Shown: positions 1 through 10,723 of the stretch, one piece after another
Position numbering within the stretch: position 1 is the stretch's first letter
Layout: each line of letters starts with the position of its first letter
From: Didymella arachidicola
Lineage: Eukaryota; Ascomycota; Dothideomycetes; Pleosporales; Didymellaceae
Reading direction: 5' to 3'
NCBI GenBank assembly: GCA_016630955.3
Contig: CM049985.1
Coordinates: 2,418,001 to 2,482,000, forward strand
DNA: 64,000 nt
Position numbers and translations under genes: made by a program
Notes under the pieces: model-generated
What the model was told of the DNA's origin: nothing
Seen by the model: the letters and a program-made list of their open reading frames with translations, nothing else
Database searches by the model: none

Positions 1-58
1 TACCTCACACCACGCTACTACAATGCGCACCAAACGCTGACATCCGTCTCTCCATTAG

Positions 59-421
59 ATGAAATGGACTTCTCAAGAGCCTGCCGTCCTTCAGGGCTAC
101 CGACGAGCCTACCGCCTCGACACACCCTCGACCTTCAAGAACCCGCTCAGCCACGTCGTCCTAAGTCAGGGCATAGGGCGCATGTCTCCTACCATGGCGC
201 GCGCCAAATCGAAACGAAGAGTACAAAAAGATCAGCTTGCAATGGCTGTGCGGAAGAACTTCAATGCTCTTGGTGTCAGCGAGAGCGACGTCATCGTCGA
301 CTGGCTGTACAAGACGAAACACCAAGGTGCGCAAACCACACCGATCTGCCTGCAGGGCGATGCTAACACGCCGGTGATAGACAAAGAGTTCCGCGTACGA
401 TTCACGCCGCAACGGAAGTGA
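59..421 (+). CDS. SAP30-like Sin3-binding subunit of a histone deacetylase complex, 3' part
   Basis: This is the C-terminal part of a SAP30-type protein, which tethers the Sin3 corepressor inside Rpd3/HDAC complexes in the nucleus. The visible protein carries the family pattern: W-x-S-x-E followed by a Y-R-x-A-Y-R-L-D-T-P stretch, then a basic segment, then a helix containing V-R-K-N-F-N-A-L-G-V-S-E. Position 58 ends a splice acceptor (TTAG) preceded by a CTGAC branch site at about 37-41, so the first exon(s) lie left of the window and the ATG at 59 is probably internal. A second intron is likely at 327-380 (donor GTGCGC, branch TGCTAAC, acceptor GATAG). It is 54 nt, so the frame stays open either way. 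Splicing gives the end K-H-Q-D-K-E-F-R-V-R-F, which fits the family far better than the unspliced reading. Stop TGA at 419-421. Confidence 0.8.
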   Translation: MKWTSQEPAVLQGYRRAYRLDTPSTFKNPLSHVVLSQGIGRMSPTMARAKSKRRVQKDQLAMAVRKNFNALGVSESDVIVDWLYKTKHQGAQTTPICLQGDANTPVIDKEFRVRFTPQRK

Positions 422-1117
422 GCAAACTAAAGCCCGCACCACGCACACATGCACACACCTTCGCTTCACACTCGAACCCTTTCACGTCGATACCCTGTCC
501 TGGTGTAACAGCCAGAGACCACTAGATATAATGAGCATGAGCATTTTGGGAGGCGTTTGGGATATACGCACACCCTCGGTTGGGTGATGCATGCTACGGA
601 TAGAGCTCATCCTGCTCTGGCAACAAGACTTGGATATGTCAATGACGACTACACATACAATACAGCATGACGGCTTGCTGATGATACTAGCTACGGCAGA
701 TTATGTTATAATGGCTATTCGGTACCTGAAGACCTGTCTCATTGTTCCCAGAACTCGGGATGCTTACCGAGAGCTTTTTGCTTGCTGTGCCACTTGAGCC
801 TCGACATGCGCCAGCAACCACTTTTGATCTCATAAACATATCTTCATGCGGCATGCGACTGACAGCAAACATCCACTCTGCACCCTCAAATCGAGAAATT
901 GATCACAGCACTGCTGCGCTGCGAAGTCGCAGCTCTCGAAGGTGCTGGAATACGCGCCCGCTGGTTGCCGAGGGCCAATGCGCTGCGCGTCATTGGTCGC
1001 AGAGACTCGACCGCTCAAAAAGTTCAACCACCCCATCGACATCGAGGTCGTCTACTTGGCAACCGGATAGTGTGCCACCATAACATTCATTTCGAGCGCT
1101 TCTTTCCATTGTACAGC
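422..1117. other. intergenic region between the SAP30-like gene and MDJ1
   Basis: I see no convincing gene. The open frames here are short and share no codon pattern with the neighbouring genes. The region must hold the 3' end of the SAP30-like gene and the promoter of MDJ1. Confidence 0.5.
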
Positions 1118-2789
1118 ATGAGTTTTGTCGCCCCAATGCCGCTGAAGGCGGTTGCGCCTGCGCGCATAGTCTCGGCCTCTCGACAGTGCCAGCGGAGGAA
1201 CATGTCAAATGCAAGAGTGCAGATGACGAGGCCGACCGTTACTGCGCAGATACAGACACAAAATGCGCCCTCCATACGAGTACGTTGGACTTGACTGCTC
1301 CTGCTCCTGGACGCTGTACTGACCAGACTTCTAGTTCTTCCACGCATCACCCGCCGCACACGCAATGGCCGATCCTTATAAGGCTTTGGGGGTTAGCAAA
1401 GATGCTGCAGCCGGCGACATCAAAAAGGCTTACTACGGCCTTGCGAAGAAGTACCATCCTGATACCAACAAAGATCCCGGCGCGAAGGAGAAGTTCGCCG
1501 CCGCACAGTCCGCCTACGAGATTCTGTCTGATAAAGAGAAGAAGGCGCAATACGATTCCTACGGCGCATCTGCATTCGATCAGAACGGAGGCTTCAATCC
1601 TGGAGCCGCTGGCGGAGGAGGCAACCCCTTTGGAGGAGGCTTTGGAGGCTTTGGTGGGTTCGGCGGCGCACAAGGTGGATTTGGTGGCCAAGGCGGTTTC
1701 CAGGACATCAACTTCGAAGACTTGTTCGGCGCTTTTGCAGGAGGGCGAAGGCCGCGAGGTGGCGGCGGCAGGAGGAACCCCTTCCAGGAGGAGATTATGG
1801 TTGGCGATAACATTGAAGTACAAACGAACATCTCATTCCTCGACGCGGCGAAGGGTGTCAAGAAAGATATCTCCATCACACCACTGGTCGAGTGTGGGAC
1901 TTGCAAAGGCAGTGGCATGAAGGCTGGGGCTAAGAAGGCGGAGTGCAAGGGCTGCGGCGGTACCGGACAACGAGTCACAAGCATGGGCGGCTTTCACATG
2001 AGCGCAACCTGCGGACAGTGTGGTGGATCTGGATTTGCGATACCCCGTGGCTCATCGTGCGGAACTTGCGGTGGTGATGGAGCAGTAAAGGAGCGCAAGA
2101 CGATACAGATCGACATCCCCGGTGGCGTAGAAGACGGCATGCGTCTGCGTGTCAGCGGCGAGGGCGACGCACCGCTCACAGGGCAAGCCATGTCTGGCGG
2201 CAAGGTATACGGTCAGAAGGGTGACCTATACGTCCTGATCAGAGTGGCTGCCGACTCGAAGTTCAAGCGCAATGGCTCCGACATCCTGCACACGGCGACA
2301 ATTCCTCTCACCACTGCTGTCCTTGGAGGAGAAATCAAGGTACCCACACTCGATGGAGAAGTCATGGTCAAGGTTCCCACTGGATCCGGTACAGGCGACA
2401 AGATCACACTCTCAGGCATGGGCATGAAGGTCCTCTCCACTGGTCGCCGCGGCGCTCAAAAGGGTGACCTGAAGGTTGAATTTAAGGTCAACATGCCAAA
2501 GTACTTGTCAGTCAACCAGAGGACCATCTTGGAAATGTTAGCGGACGAGATGAACGACAAGAGCGCGAAGAGGATCATGAACCTGGGCAAGTTTACAGAA
2601 AACGCAAAAGCCGCAGCAGAGAAGCCATCGACCGCGGCGACAGAAGACGAGCACAAGCACGAGGGCTTTCTCAAGAGTGCGTGGCATAACCTCACCGGGC
2701 AACATAACCACTTGAAGAAGGATCCGACCAAGGACGAGACGACAAGCGAAAAGAAGGACGATGAGAAGAAGGGCTCTGGCTCAGCATAA
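1118..2789 (+). CDS. MDJ1: mitochondrial DnaJ/Hsp40 chaperone Mdj1
   Basis: This is a type I Hsp40 that stimulates mitochondrial Hsp70 in the matrix. Exons are 1118-1279 and 1335-2789 (538 aa). The 55-nt intron has donor GTACGT, branch TACTGAC and acceptor CTAG, phase 0. Exon 1 encodes a basic, hydroxylated presequence typical of mitochondrial import, and the join gives I-R-F-F-H-A-S just before the J domain, as in other fungal Mdj1 proteins. Domains in order: J domain with the HPD motif (K-K-Y-H-P-D-T-N), a Gly/Phe-rich linker, four CxxCxGxG zinc repeats (CGTCKGSG, CKGCGGTG, CGQCGGSG, CGTCGGDG), then the C-terminal substrate-binding domains and a Lys/Glu-rich tail. Starting at the ATG at 1365 would keep the J domain but lose the presequence, so I prefer 1118. 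Confidence 0.93.
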
Positions 2790-3802
2790 GCTCGAGTCAC
2801 CCTTGTGTGTATTTGATATGTTGTACAATATTTAGACTAGCGCATACGGTGGTGTCTGCTGTTCTCGTACGAACAAGCATATTTGCAAGCATTTTTGGCG
2901 TTGAGTCGCGGTCAAGATGTATAGAAGCACCTATTGTAATCGTTGGCCTCTCGACTCTGACTTGTATCATATAGTTTACTCCATGTAATAGCAGACTGTA
3001 TCAAAGTAAATCTTCCTCACCGACTCGGGTAGCGCAGCGCTTCCCTATCGATCAACACGCTCGTGACTATGACTCTTCTCAGGGCGCGTACAAACAGTGG
3101 TCTTTCTCCACGGCTCTCCGTCACCTCCCGCTGGAGCCACAGGGCTCCGCATCGAGCGCTTCGGGGAAGCCATGCTGCGGTCTCTTGCGGACTTGATTGG
3201 TCAGGCACGAACCGCACGGCTGGGATCAGGCTTCATGGCCTCAAGTCCCTAACGAGGATGTGATTGACTCGATTGTAGCCATCACGAACATCCGTGGTGT
3301 TGAGCGCCTAGATCGTTCGTGTGGGTGTTGCTAGCTTGCATGATTTGGGTGCCGGCGTGCTTATGCGCGTGAGCTTGCAGCGGCCCATGGCGACCATCCG
3401 TGTGTAACCCCTCCCAGCCCACTAGAGCTTCGTCGTCGACACTCGGCGGGAACCTGAACCTCACCGCCACTGCGTGATATTGCTATATCTCAGAGGACGT
3501 TCCGAAAGCCCTGGTACAAAGAGCGAAGGATTGCACGAAAACGCATGCAGTGCCACGAGAGACACGCCAGCTGGTGAACAGCACGACTTGGCCACGCTAT
3601 CCTTGTAACCTCCGTCATCCCGCTGGACTATCGATTGATGCCTTCGACGCGACCTACGCCTGCGTGCCTACCTTAACATCATCTTTTGCATAGCATACTC
3701 GACACTTTCATTGTATATTCGTAGCGCAATTGCACATCGCCCTCCATCATACCCCTCACAAAGCCCAAACCAATTGCCGCGCACGCCGCGCCAGGCAGCA
3801 TC
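2790..3802. other. intergenic region between MDJ1 and BRO1
   Basis: About 1 kb without a recognisable gene. Short open frames on both strands around 3017-3470 overlap each other and look random. No tRNA fold was seen. Confidence 0.5.
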
Positions 3803-6800
3803 ATGGCGACCCAAATACCCATGATTTCGGTGCCACTGAAGCAGACCAACGAGATAGACTGGATTCAACCACTCAAGGGCTACATACGGCAGACCTACGG
3901 CGATGATCCGGAGCGCTACGCCGAAGAATGCGCGACCCTCAATCGATTACGGCAGGACATGCGGGGCGCAGGGAAAGACAGCGCGGCAGGACGGGATCTG
4001 TTATACAGATACTACGGGCAGCTGGAACTACTAGACTTGCGATTTCCAGTTGATGAGAACCACATCAAGATCAGCTTCACATGGTACGACCAAGTCGTCT
4101 GAGTGGGTGAGACGGAAGCTGACAGACTAGGTTCGATGCGTTCACACACAAGCCCACGTCCCAATACTCCCTCGCCTACGAGAAGGCTAGCATCATCTTC
4201 AACATCTCCGCTGTCCTATCGTGCCACGCTGCGCATCAGAATCGCCACGAGGAAGTCGGGCTCAAAACTGCGTATCATTCGTTCCAGGCCAGCGCCGGCA
4301 TGTTCACATATATCAACGAGAACTTCCTGCACGCGCCGAGTCAGGATCTTGGGAGAGAAACGGTGAAATGCTTGATCAGCATTATGCTGGCGCAGGCGCA
4401 GGAAGTGTTCCTCGAGAAGCAGATTGTGGATGGAAAGAAAGTTGGCTTGCTGGCAAAGCTGGCGAGTCAAGCGGCGTTCTTGTACACTCAGGCGGTCGAG
4501 GGAGCTCAGGAGAACGTTACGAATGCGGTATTCGAGAAGGTTTGGCTGTTGGTTGTGCAGGTGAGTGCGTTAAGTTGAGTGGATAGACAGGGTACTGACA
4601 AGAAGCAGGCCAAGGCAAATCACATGGCCTCATTAGCGCAATACTACCAAGCGCTGGCCGACGACGATGCGAACTCCCACGGCGTAGCTATCTGCAGACT
4701 GCAAATTGCTGAGACAAGCGCACGAGACGCCAATCGCCAGGCGAGCAGCTTCCCTAACAACGCGCCTGCGAACTCGAATTTGACAAACGAGACGCATGGC
4801 ATATTGGTCGAGATGACGAAGAAGCACCTGTCCAATGTGCAAGAGAAGCTCAAGGAGTTTATGAAGGACAATGACTTCATTTACCACCAGGGTATTCCCA
4901 ACGAGGCTTCATTGACAGCGATACCGAAACTTCCTGCAGCTAAGGCAATACCCGTCAGCGAATTGTATCAAGGACAGGATATTCAGAGGATCATTGGTCC
5001 GGACATCTTTCAGAAGATCGTACCCTTAGCAGTCACAGAGAGCGCCAGTCTGTATGACGAAGAGAAGGCGAAGCTGATCCGTGCCGAGAGCGAAAGAGTC
5101 GAAGTCGCAAACGATGAGATGGCAGCGAGTCTCGACTACCTAAAGCTGCCAGACAGCTTGAACGTGCTACGTGGAGGCATGGATCAAGATACAATGGTCG
5201 ACTCGGACTTCAGGAAGTGGTGCGAGGACCTTGCTGGACATCAATCGTTCTCTTCAGCGTTCGAACAGCTCAACCGCGACAAGTCAGAAATCACAGGCCA
5301 ACTTGATGCAAGCATGAAGCAGTTGGACATGGAAGAGAGCGTCTGCGAAAAGATGAGGAGCAAGTATGGCGCTGAGTGGACACAGCAACCCAGCTCGAGG
5401 CTCACAGCGACACTTCGAAGCGATATCAGGAACTACCGCGGCGCAATTGAGGAGGCGAGCACGAGTGATGCGCAGCTGTACAATACCTTTCGGCAGTGTG
5501 AGGCAGACTTTGATGAGATGCGCTCTGCTGGCGAGACAGATGAGGCGGATGTGCTGTATCAGAGGGCTATGATCAAGGCTGGTGCACAGAAGGGCAAGAG
5601 CCCGGGACCTGCACAAGGCAACTTAATCGATGATGATTTCGACGATGGGCCCACTGTCGCTGATCAGATTGCGGCTGTGGAGGATCTGCTGCGGAAGCTG
5701 AACTTGGTCAAAAAGGAGCGAGCGCAGATCCTGCTCGACCTAAAAGGCAAGGTATGTGTACCAACATTCAAGACGTAAAAGCCGCTACTAATTTCTGCAG
5801 GTCCACTCCGATGACATCTCCAACGTTCTCATCCTCAACAAGAAGGCGATTGCGAACCAGGAGTCGCAACTCTTCAAAGCAGAGCTTGAGAAGTTCAGGC
5901 CGCACCAGAACCGCATCCTCCAAGCGAACCACAAGCAAGCATCATTACTCAAGGAGCTCACACGGACATACTCGGATTTGCTAAAAGACAAGCGTGTTAG
6001 ATCTGAGCAGAACAAGTACGAAGCATATTCGAGACAGCGGAACACTGTCATGACAAAGTACCGGAGGATTAACCAGAACTTCAACGATCTTGTTGCCGGT
6101 CTGCAACGCGCACAGCAGTTCTACTCGGACATGGAGGACACTGTATCGAGTCTGCAGAAGAACGTTGAGACCTTCGTTAACAACCGGAGATCTGAAGGTG
6201 GCCAGCTCCTTGCCCGTATCGAGCAGGGCAAGTCTTCAGGCGCAGATCAGGAACAACAGCGCCTGAAGGATCTAATGGAGCGTATGTCGATGGAGCCTTC
6301 AGGATCGCCTGTCTCAGCCGGCAGCGGCGGACGTAAGAAGTCTGTTCCTCCACCGCTTTCCTCAACACCTGGCTATTCATCGACTACAAAAGCAGGACAT
6401 TTGGCATATAACCCTGCGGCATCTCCACCAGTGACACCGCGCTACCCACCGACAATCCAGCAACCCTACATGTCGCCTCAGCAATCTTACGGCAGTAGTC
6501 AGCAACCGCAGTCCTTCCAGCCTCCTCCACCACGCCGAGAGTCCTACCAGCAGCAACCATATGGGCATCAACCGCAATCAAGCCAATCTTACAACCCGGC
6601 CCAACACCAGTACAACCCCGTTTCCCCTCCACCGCACCAGCAATTCTTCTCCCCGCCTCCAGCGCAGCACCAGCAACATCAGCCGTGGGGCCAACCGCCA
6701 CAGCAACAGCAGCAGAACCAGTGGGGTCAAAATGTTCCGCAGGGATACGTGCCTCCGCCGCCGCCGCCTGGACCGCCGCCACAGCAGGATTACAGTCATT

Positions 6801-6937
6801 TCAGCCAGGGATCGTATCCTGGGGGACCTGGTGGGTATGCGCAGAGTGGACGGCCTGGGCAGCAGCCGCAACAGCAGCAGCAGCAGCAGCAAGGACAGGG
6901 GAGTGATCCGTGGGCAGGGTTGAGTGGGTGGAAATGA
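3803..6937 (+). CDS. BRO1: BRO1-domain vacuolar sorting protein (ESCRT-III associated)
   Basis: Bro1 binds ESCRT-III (Snf7) on endosomes and recruits the deubiquitinase Doa4 during multivesicular body sorting. Four exons: 3803-4083, 4131-4560, 4609-5751, 5801-6937 (996 aa). All three introns have clear donors (GTACGA, GTGAGT, GTATGT) and acceptors and keep the frame. Residues about 1-390 form the BRO1 domain, starting P-L-K-Q-T-N-E-I-D-W and including R-F-P-V-D-E-N-H-I-K-I-S-F-T-W. Next is the coiled V-shaped domain (about 400-770), then a Pro/Gln-rich tail (from about 780) with polyQ runs and a PPPPPPGPPP stretch. The start P-L-K-Q-T-N-E separates it from the related PalA/Rim20. Confidence 0.95.
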
Positions 6938-7224
6938 GCAGGTTTGGAAGGTGTACATGCAGGAATACGGTAGACGTGAAGTCGCAAGGCATTGAGTTTG
7001 AGAATACAGGTCGATAGTGTTGATAGCAAGAAAGTCAGTTGAGGAGCCGGAATTCCGCATTTATCGCCGTGCAAGTGTACAATGGGTCATGCTCCGGTGC
7101 TATGCCTTTCGTGATGGCCAGTCTGTCGGCCTAGTGCGGTTCCTGTCATCGAATGTATCTCTTAGTCGCCTATAACACGCTCAGTCGCGTTGGCAACGTG
7201 AGCTAGAGCTCGAGTAGCTAGCTT

Positions 7225-7705
7225 CGTAAACTTGACTTGCACAACTCTTGCTCAGCTTGAAATGCTTTCATCTCTTCGACCAGGGGGGCCGCGAGCCCAT
7301 CACATTGTTCTTCCGGGCCCTTCTTTCAAGTAGTATGCTTTGCGCTCAATATCAGTCACGAATCCGTCCCTCATCTTGGGATCCATGCAGGTGTACACCA
7401 GGAACGCAACCCCATCCGATTTGAGAATTCAAAAACGTTCAGCCCACATGCGACGACACCTGCTGAGGATGCTTCGATGCTTTCCATCAAGGACTTTATG
7501 TTGACTGCAGTTCCGAGGTGTCCATCGACATCATGATGGTATCAGCGAGGACCCCTTCTGTCGTTAACAATGATTTCATGCTCCGTCTCTTCCACGACAT
7601 CCATAAGACCATGGATTTCGTCTATCGGATCCTCGCAGTATCAAGTCGCAAACATCGCAAGGGTATTTTTGAGGTCGAATTCTCCCGCACATACCGCAGT
7701 GATGT
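7225..7705 (-). pseudogene. decayed coding remnant downstream of a HET gene
   Basis: On the minus strand this stretch reads as protein-like segments that jump between frames. One runs from about 7690 through C-E-D-P-I-D-E-I-H-G-L-M-D-V-V-E-E. The next contains L-A-D-T-I-M-M-S-M-D-T-S. Another has I-K-S-L-M-E-S-I-E-A-S-S-A-G-V-V. A later one has V-Y-T-C-M-D-P-K-M-R-D-G-F. The last contains L-V-E-E-M-K-A-F-Q-A-E. At least three frame changes and one in-frame TGA separate them, and I see no splice signals that would repair them. I do not recognise the family. It lies directly behind the stop of the HET gene at 7722-8999 on the same strand. The limits are approximate. Confidence 0.45.
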
Positions 7706-7721
7706 TTTTTACTCTCAGCTC

Positions 7722-8999
7722 TCAAGATCTTCGTTCAAGTCTCTCGAAAATTAATGGGTTCGGAATATGCAGTCGATTCGCTTGTTGCTGGAGGAAAGCC
7801 TCGCTTCGACCTGACCAGGCTGTGAAGTCTGGGAAGAACAGCAACGGATGCTGTATGCCGTTGCTCGCGTACCACCAGTGACCTTTGCCATCGACTGTTT
7901 CGTACCCGATAGCCGTGATGGGATTGCTGTTCTGCGACGCAGATTTAGCAGCATCCATCACACTGTAAGTTTTATCGATCAGATAGGAGAGCGCGAAATC
8001 ATGTTCTGCCAGCCCCATATGTTGTGCGAGAGTCGTTAATCTGTCCCAGTCGAACCAGTATCGTGCGGGAATATTTGTGCCTACAACTGATCGTGTATCC
8101 CTGGGCTCAAGCCAGTACACCTTCGCCATGCTGAACAATACGTCTGCCACAACATTTTCCAAGCTCTTGTTGTAATCTACCAGCGGACGTTGATCCTCAA
8201 GAACAAGGCCCAGCAAGCCGTACACTTTGTCGCGTGGCTCTGAGCATGCGTATTTGGAAAAACGCTTGATGGAATCGGACAGCAACATTAAGCCACGATC
8301 ATCTGGGTTCCTTTGCAGATCTGGGTCTCCAAAGATACTCTGGAGGAATACCGCGTCGAGGAACGCCTTTCCACCCTCTCCAGACCGCACAACGGTAAGC
8401 AGTTCCTCCAAAGACAACCAGGCTCTTGGGCGCCCTAAGGATCTGCATTCACCGCACAACACTCGCACTTGCGGGGCCAGTAGGATCTCTTGTATCACCC
8501 ACAGTCGCTTGAAGTACGGATTCTGGAATGCCGCCACAGCACAGCCGTAGGTTGGTTTGACCGGAAATTCGGCAGGCCACGCACTATATTGATCGCCTAG
8601 CCAGACGATGACATACAGACAACGTCTATAGATCTGGGACATCAAGCCAACTTGCTGATTGCGTTCATCATCGCGGCTCTGAGCAATGCACAGCTGGTCA
8701 ATCCACAGATATTGAACATTGCTGGGATCGTCGCGAAAGCACCACAGGAAGTCAAATAGGTTCTGCCGCACTCGCAGCCATTGTCCATCCACCAGAATTA
8801 TCTGCGTCGGTTCTGGCGGGCCCCAGAGATACGATAAGGTGATGTAGTACGGTGCGCTGTCGACATCGAATACGTGCAAGTTGCATTCGACGAACCCTCC
8901 AGTAGAAAGGGCATCTTTGAGAGCGACTAGTCGTATTTGCGGGTTCGTAAGACTCAGTGATTGATACTCATACCGCCCGCGGACTTTGATGTGGGTCAT
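7722..8999 (-). CDS. HET-domain protein (heterokaryon incompatibility), copy 1
   Basis: Single-exon gene, 425 aa, ATG at 8999. It has a HET domain in the first 170 residues: the L-S-Y-L-W-G-P block, the W-I-D-Q-L-C-I-A-Q block and a following D-D-E-R-N-Q-Q-V...M-S-Q-I-Y segment, the usual order in this family. HET proteins trigger cell death after fusion of genetically different hyphae in characterised cases. No second recognised domain follows; the C-terminal half contains a R-D-K-V-Y-G-L-L-G-L motif typical of HET proteins and ends in a Trp-rich segment (G-H-W-W-Y) shared loosely with copy 3. It is a paralogue of the genes at 9310-10566 and 23228-24439. It may act in allorecognition or in an unknown process; the domain alone does not tell. 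Confidence 0.88.
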   Translation of the reverse strand: MTHIKVRGRYEYQSLSLTNPQIRLVALKDALSTGGFVECNLHVFDVDSAPYYITLSYLWGPPEPTQIILVDGQWLRVRQNLFDFLWCFRDDPSNVQYLWIDQLCIAQSRDDERNQQVGLMSQIYRRCLYVIVWLGDQYSAWPAEFPVKPTYGCAVAAFQNPYFKRLWVIQEILLAPQVRVLCGECRSLGRPRAWLSLEELLTVVRSGEGGKAFLDAVFLQSIFGDPDLQRNPDDRGLMLLSDSIKRFSKYACSEPRDKVYGLLGLVLEDQRPLVDYNKSLENVVADVLFSMAKVYWLEPRDTRSVVGTNIPARYWFDWDRLTTLAQHMGLAEHDFALSYLIDKTYSVMDAAKSASQNSNPITAIGYETVDGKGHWWYASNGIQHPLLFFPDFTAWSGRSEAFLQQQANRLHIPNPLIFERLERRS

Positions 9000-9309
9000 G
9001 AGAGGTTGTCGAGAATCGCATAGCCATTGGCGAAGAGTAGGTGGAGTGGTGTCAGAAGGAGGGGGATTGCGCGGCTGCCCAGTCGGCCTCGCCTCGCCTC
9101 TTCTGGCGCCTCCGCAGCAGATCCATCGACTCCTTCTTCGTCAACCAGCACGTGAACACGACGGTGATGTGACAACGAAATCTTCCGCTTCTGGTTCATC
9201 TCACAGTGGGCGGTCCACATAAAATTTGAATTAGATCGGTCTAACCCAATGACTGATGTCGTTGACCGCCAATAGCTGGCCGATGAGCCTTGTCTCCTTC
9301 TATAGCCGG
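9000..9309. other. spacer between two HET genes
   Basis: 310 nt between the start of HET copy 1 and the stop of copy 2, both on the minus strand. It should hold the promoter of copy 1. No further gene seen. Confidence 0.5.
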
Positions 9310-10566
9310 TCAGGGCAGCGGCAGTTGTGTTGCAGTGTCGGATGTGCAGCGCACCTGTTGTGAAGTCTCTCTGAAACTCTCATTGGCCCAGGAGCAGATG
9401 TCATCACGGTATTGACATGACCATATATCCGGGGTGTTGTCGTTTCCTCGAGTAAATTTTGAGACCATGCTAGGAGAAAGCTGCACTGAGCCTGGCACAA
9501 TCCCATCCTGTTCTCTCTTGTCGCTACGACCAAGCTCAGCCAAATGCCTTGCTAGCGCCCATATCGCTTGCTTATGGTTGTCCAGTCCCATGAATTCACT
9601 GAGCTTGCTGGCTTGATGGGAGTGAGACATGTAATGCGCTGCGAAGTCCCATTCACCTCTTGTCACAAGTGCCATGGTTACATCCAGGAACACCTGTTCG
9701 GGCGTCTTGCTGTAATCGACTACTAGCCTCTGATCCTGTGGCACGAGCCCTAGTAGTCCGTAAATCCTGTCGCGGTCATCGCTGCACCGATGGCACGCAA
9801 AGCTAGTCACACATTGGTACAGAGAAATAGAGTGCTGCGGTTGCCGATACGCAGAGATGATATCGTCGTGGAATTCCAGCAGGCTATGGCCTTCCGCGGC
9901 TTCCAAATACCATCGTGCAATCTTGTCCGAAGAGTGCAGATAGACCGCAGGCGGACCGTTACCATAAGCTTTCAAAAGATCCTCAAATGGAATCCAAACG
10001 TCTCCACATAGCATCCGGACTGAAGGGGGCAGCAGTATTTCTTGTATGATCCACAATCGACTGAAGTACTCGTGGCGGAAAATCTTAGTGGCAAGCTTAC
10101 ACCTGAGCAATGCTGGCATAGGTAGATGCGCAGTGCCTGCAAGTTCCCATGCAAGCTGTCTGGCATCTAGCCCAAGCCAGACGACAGTTTCGAGGCATAT
10201 TGAGTAGATCCTCGACATCAACCGAACCTGACTATTTCGTTCCTCGACGTCAGCCTGCGCAATGCAGAGCTGGTCAACCCAGACATAGTGAACATTATGT
10301 GGGTCGTTCCGATATGTATGGAGAAAGTCGTACAAGTTTTGCCGGATCCTCAATGACTTTTTGTCGATAAACACACTAGCTGTTGGGGATGTCGGACCCC
10401 ATATGTACGAGAGTGCAACATAAGGAGGCGCATTAGCCAGATCGAATGTGAGGATATCGCATTCAAGAACATGATAACGAAGGCCCGGTCTCAACTTGAG
10501 TAATCGTATTTGACATCTGCTGCTCTCAAGTGGCTCATAGTTGTATGTTTGCCCTGTGCTACTCAT
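9310..10566 (-). CDS. HET-domain protein (heterokaryon incompatibility), copy 2
   Basis: Single-exon gene, 418 aa, ATG at 10566. The HET domain shows Y-V-A-L-S-Y-I-W-G-P and Y-V-W-V-D-Q-L-C-I-A-Q, then E-E-R-N-S-Q-V-R-L-M-S-R-I-Y. A R-D-R-I-Y-G-L-L-G-L-V-P motif follows near residue 260. It is closer in sequence to copy 3 (23228-24439) than to its immediate neighbour copy 1, for example in the N-terminal Y-E-P-L segment and in the S-P/A-P-T-A-S block after W-G-P. The last 100 residues diverge from both paralogues. The tandem position with copy 1 on one strand suggests local duplication followed by rapid divergence, as is common in HET families. Confidence 0.88.
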   Translation of the reverse strand: MSSTGQTYNYEPLESSRCQIRLLKLRPGLRYHVLECDILTFDLANAPPYVALSYIWGPTSPTASVFIDKKSLRIRQNLYDFLHTYRNDPHNVHYVWVDQLCIAQADVEERNSQVRLMSRIYSICLETVVWLGLDARQLAWELAGTAHLPMPALLRCKLATKIFRHEYFSRLWIIQEILLPPSVRMLCGDVWIPFEDLLKAYGNGPPAVYLHSSDKIARWYLEAAEGHSLLEFHDDIISAYRQPQHSISLYQCVTSFACHRCSDDRDRIYGLLGLVPQDQRLVVDYSKTPEQVFLDVTMALVTRGEWDFAAHYMSHSHQASKLSEFMGLDNHKQAIWALARHLAELGRSDKREQDGIVPGSVQLSPSMVSKFTRGNDNTPDIWSCQYRDDICSWANESFRETSQQVRCTSDTATQLPLP

Positions 10567-10723
10567 GTCGTTGCGTGCCCTGCGAAGAGCAAGCCTTTTA
10601 AAAGAAGAATACAGGAATTTAAGGGCGGGATAGCATTATATATAGAGTAGGCGAAGGAATATTTGCGCATCTGACAGGTTCATTGAATTCGAAGGAAGAT
10701 GAGCATGTGTCAGCCTGCATGCT

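Noticed and set aside
1186..1920. 244-codon plus-strand frame overlapping MDJ1
   Set aside because: Shadow of MDJ1 in another frame; composition is Arg/Ser/Thr noise.
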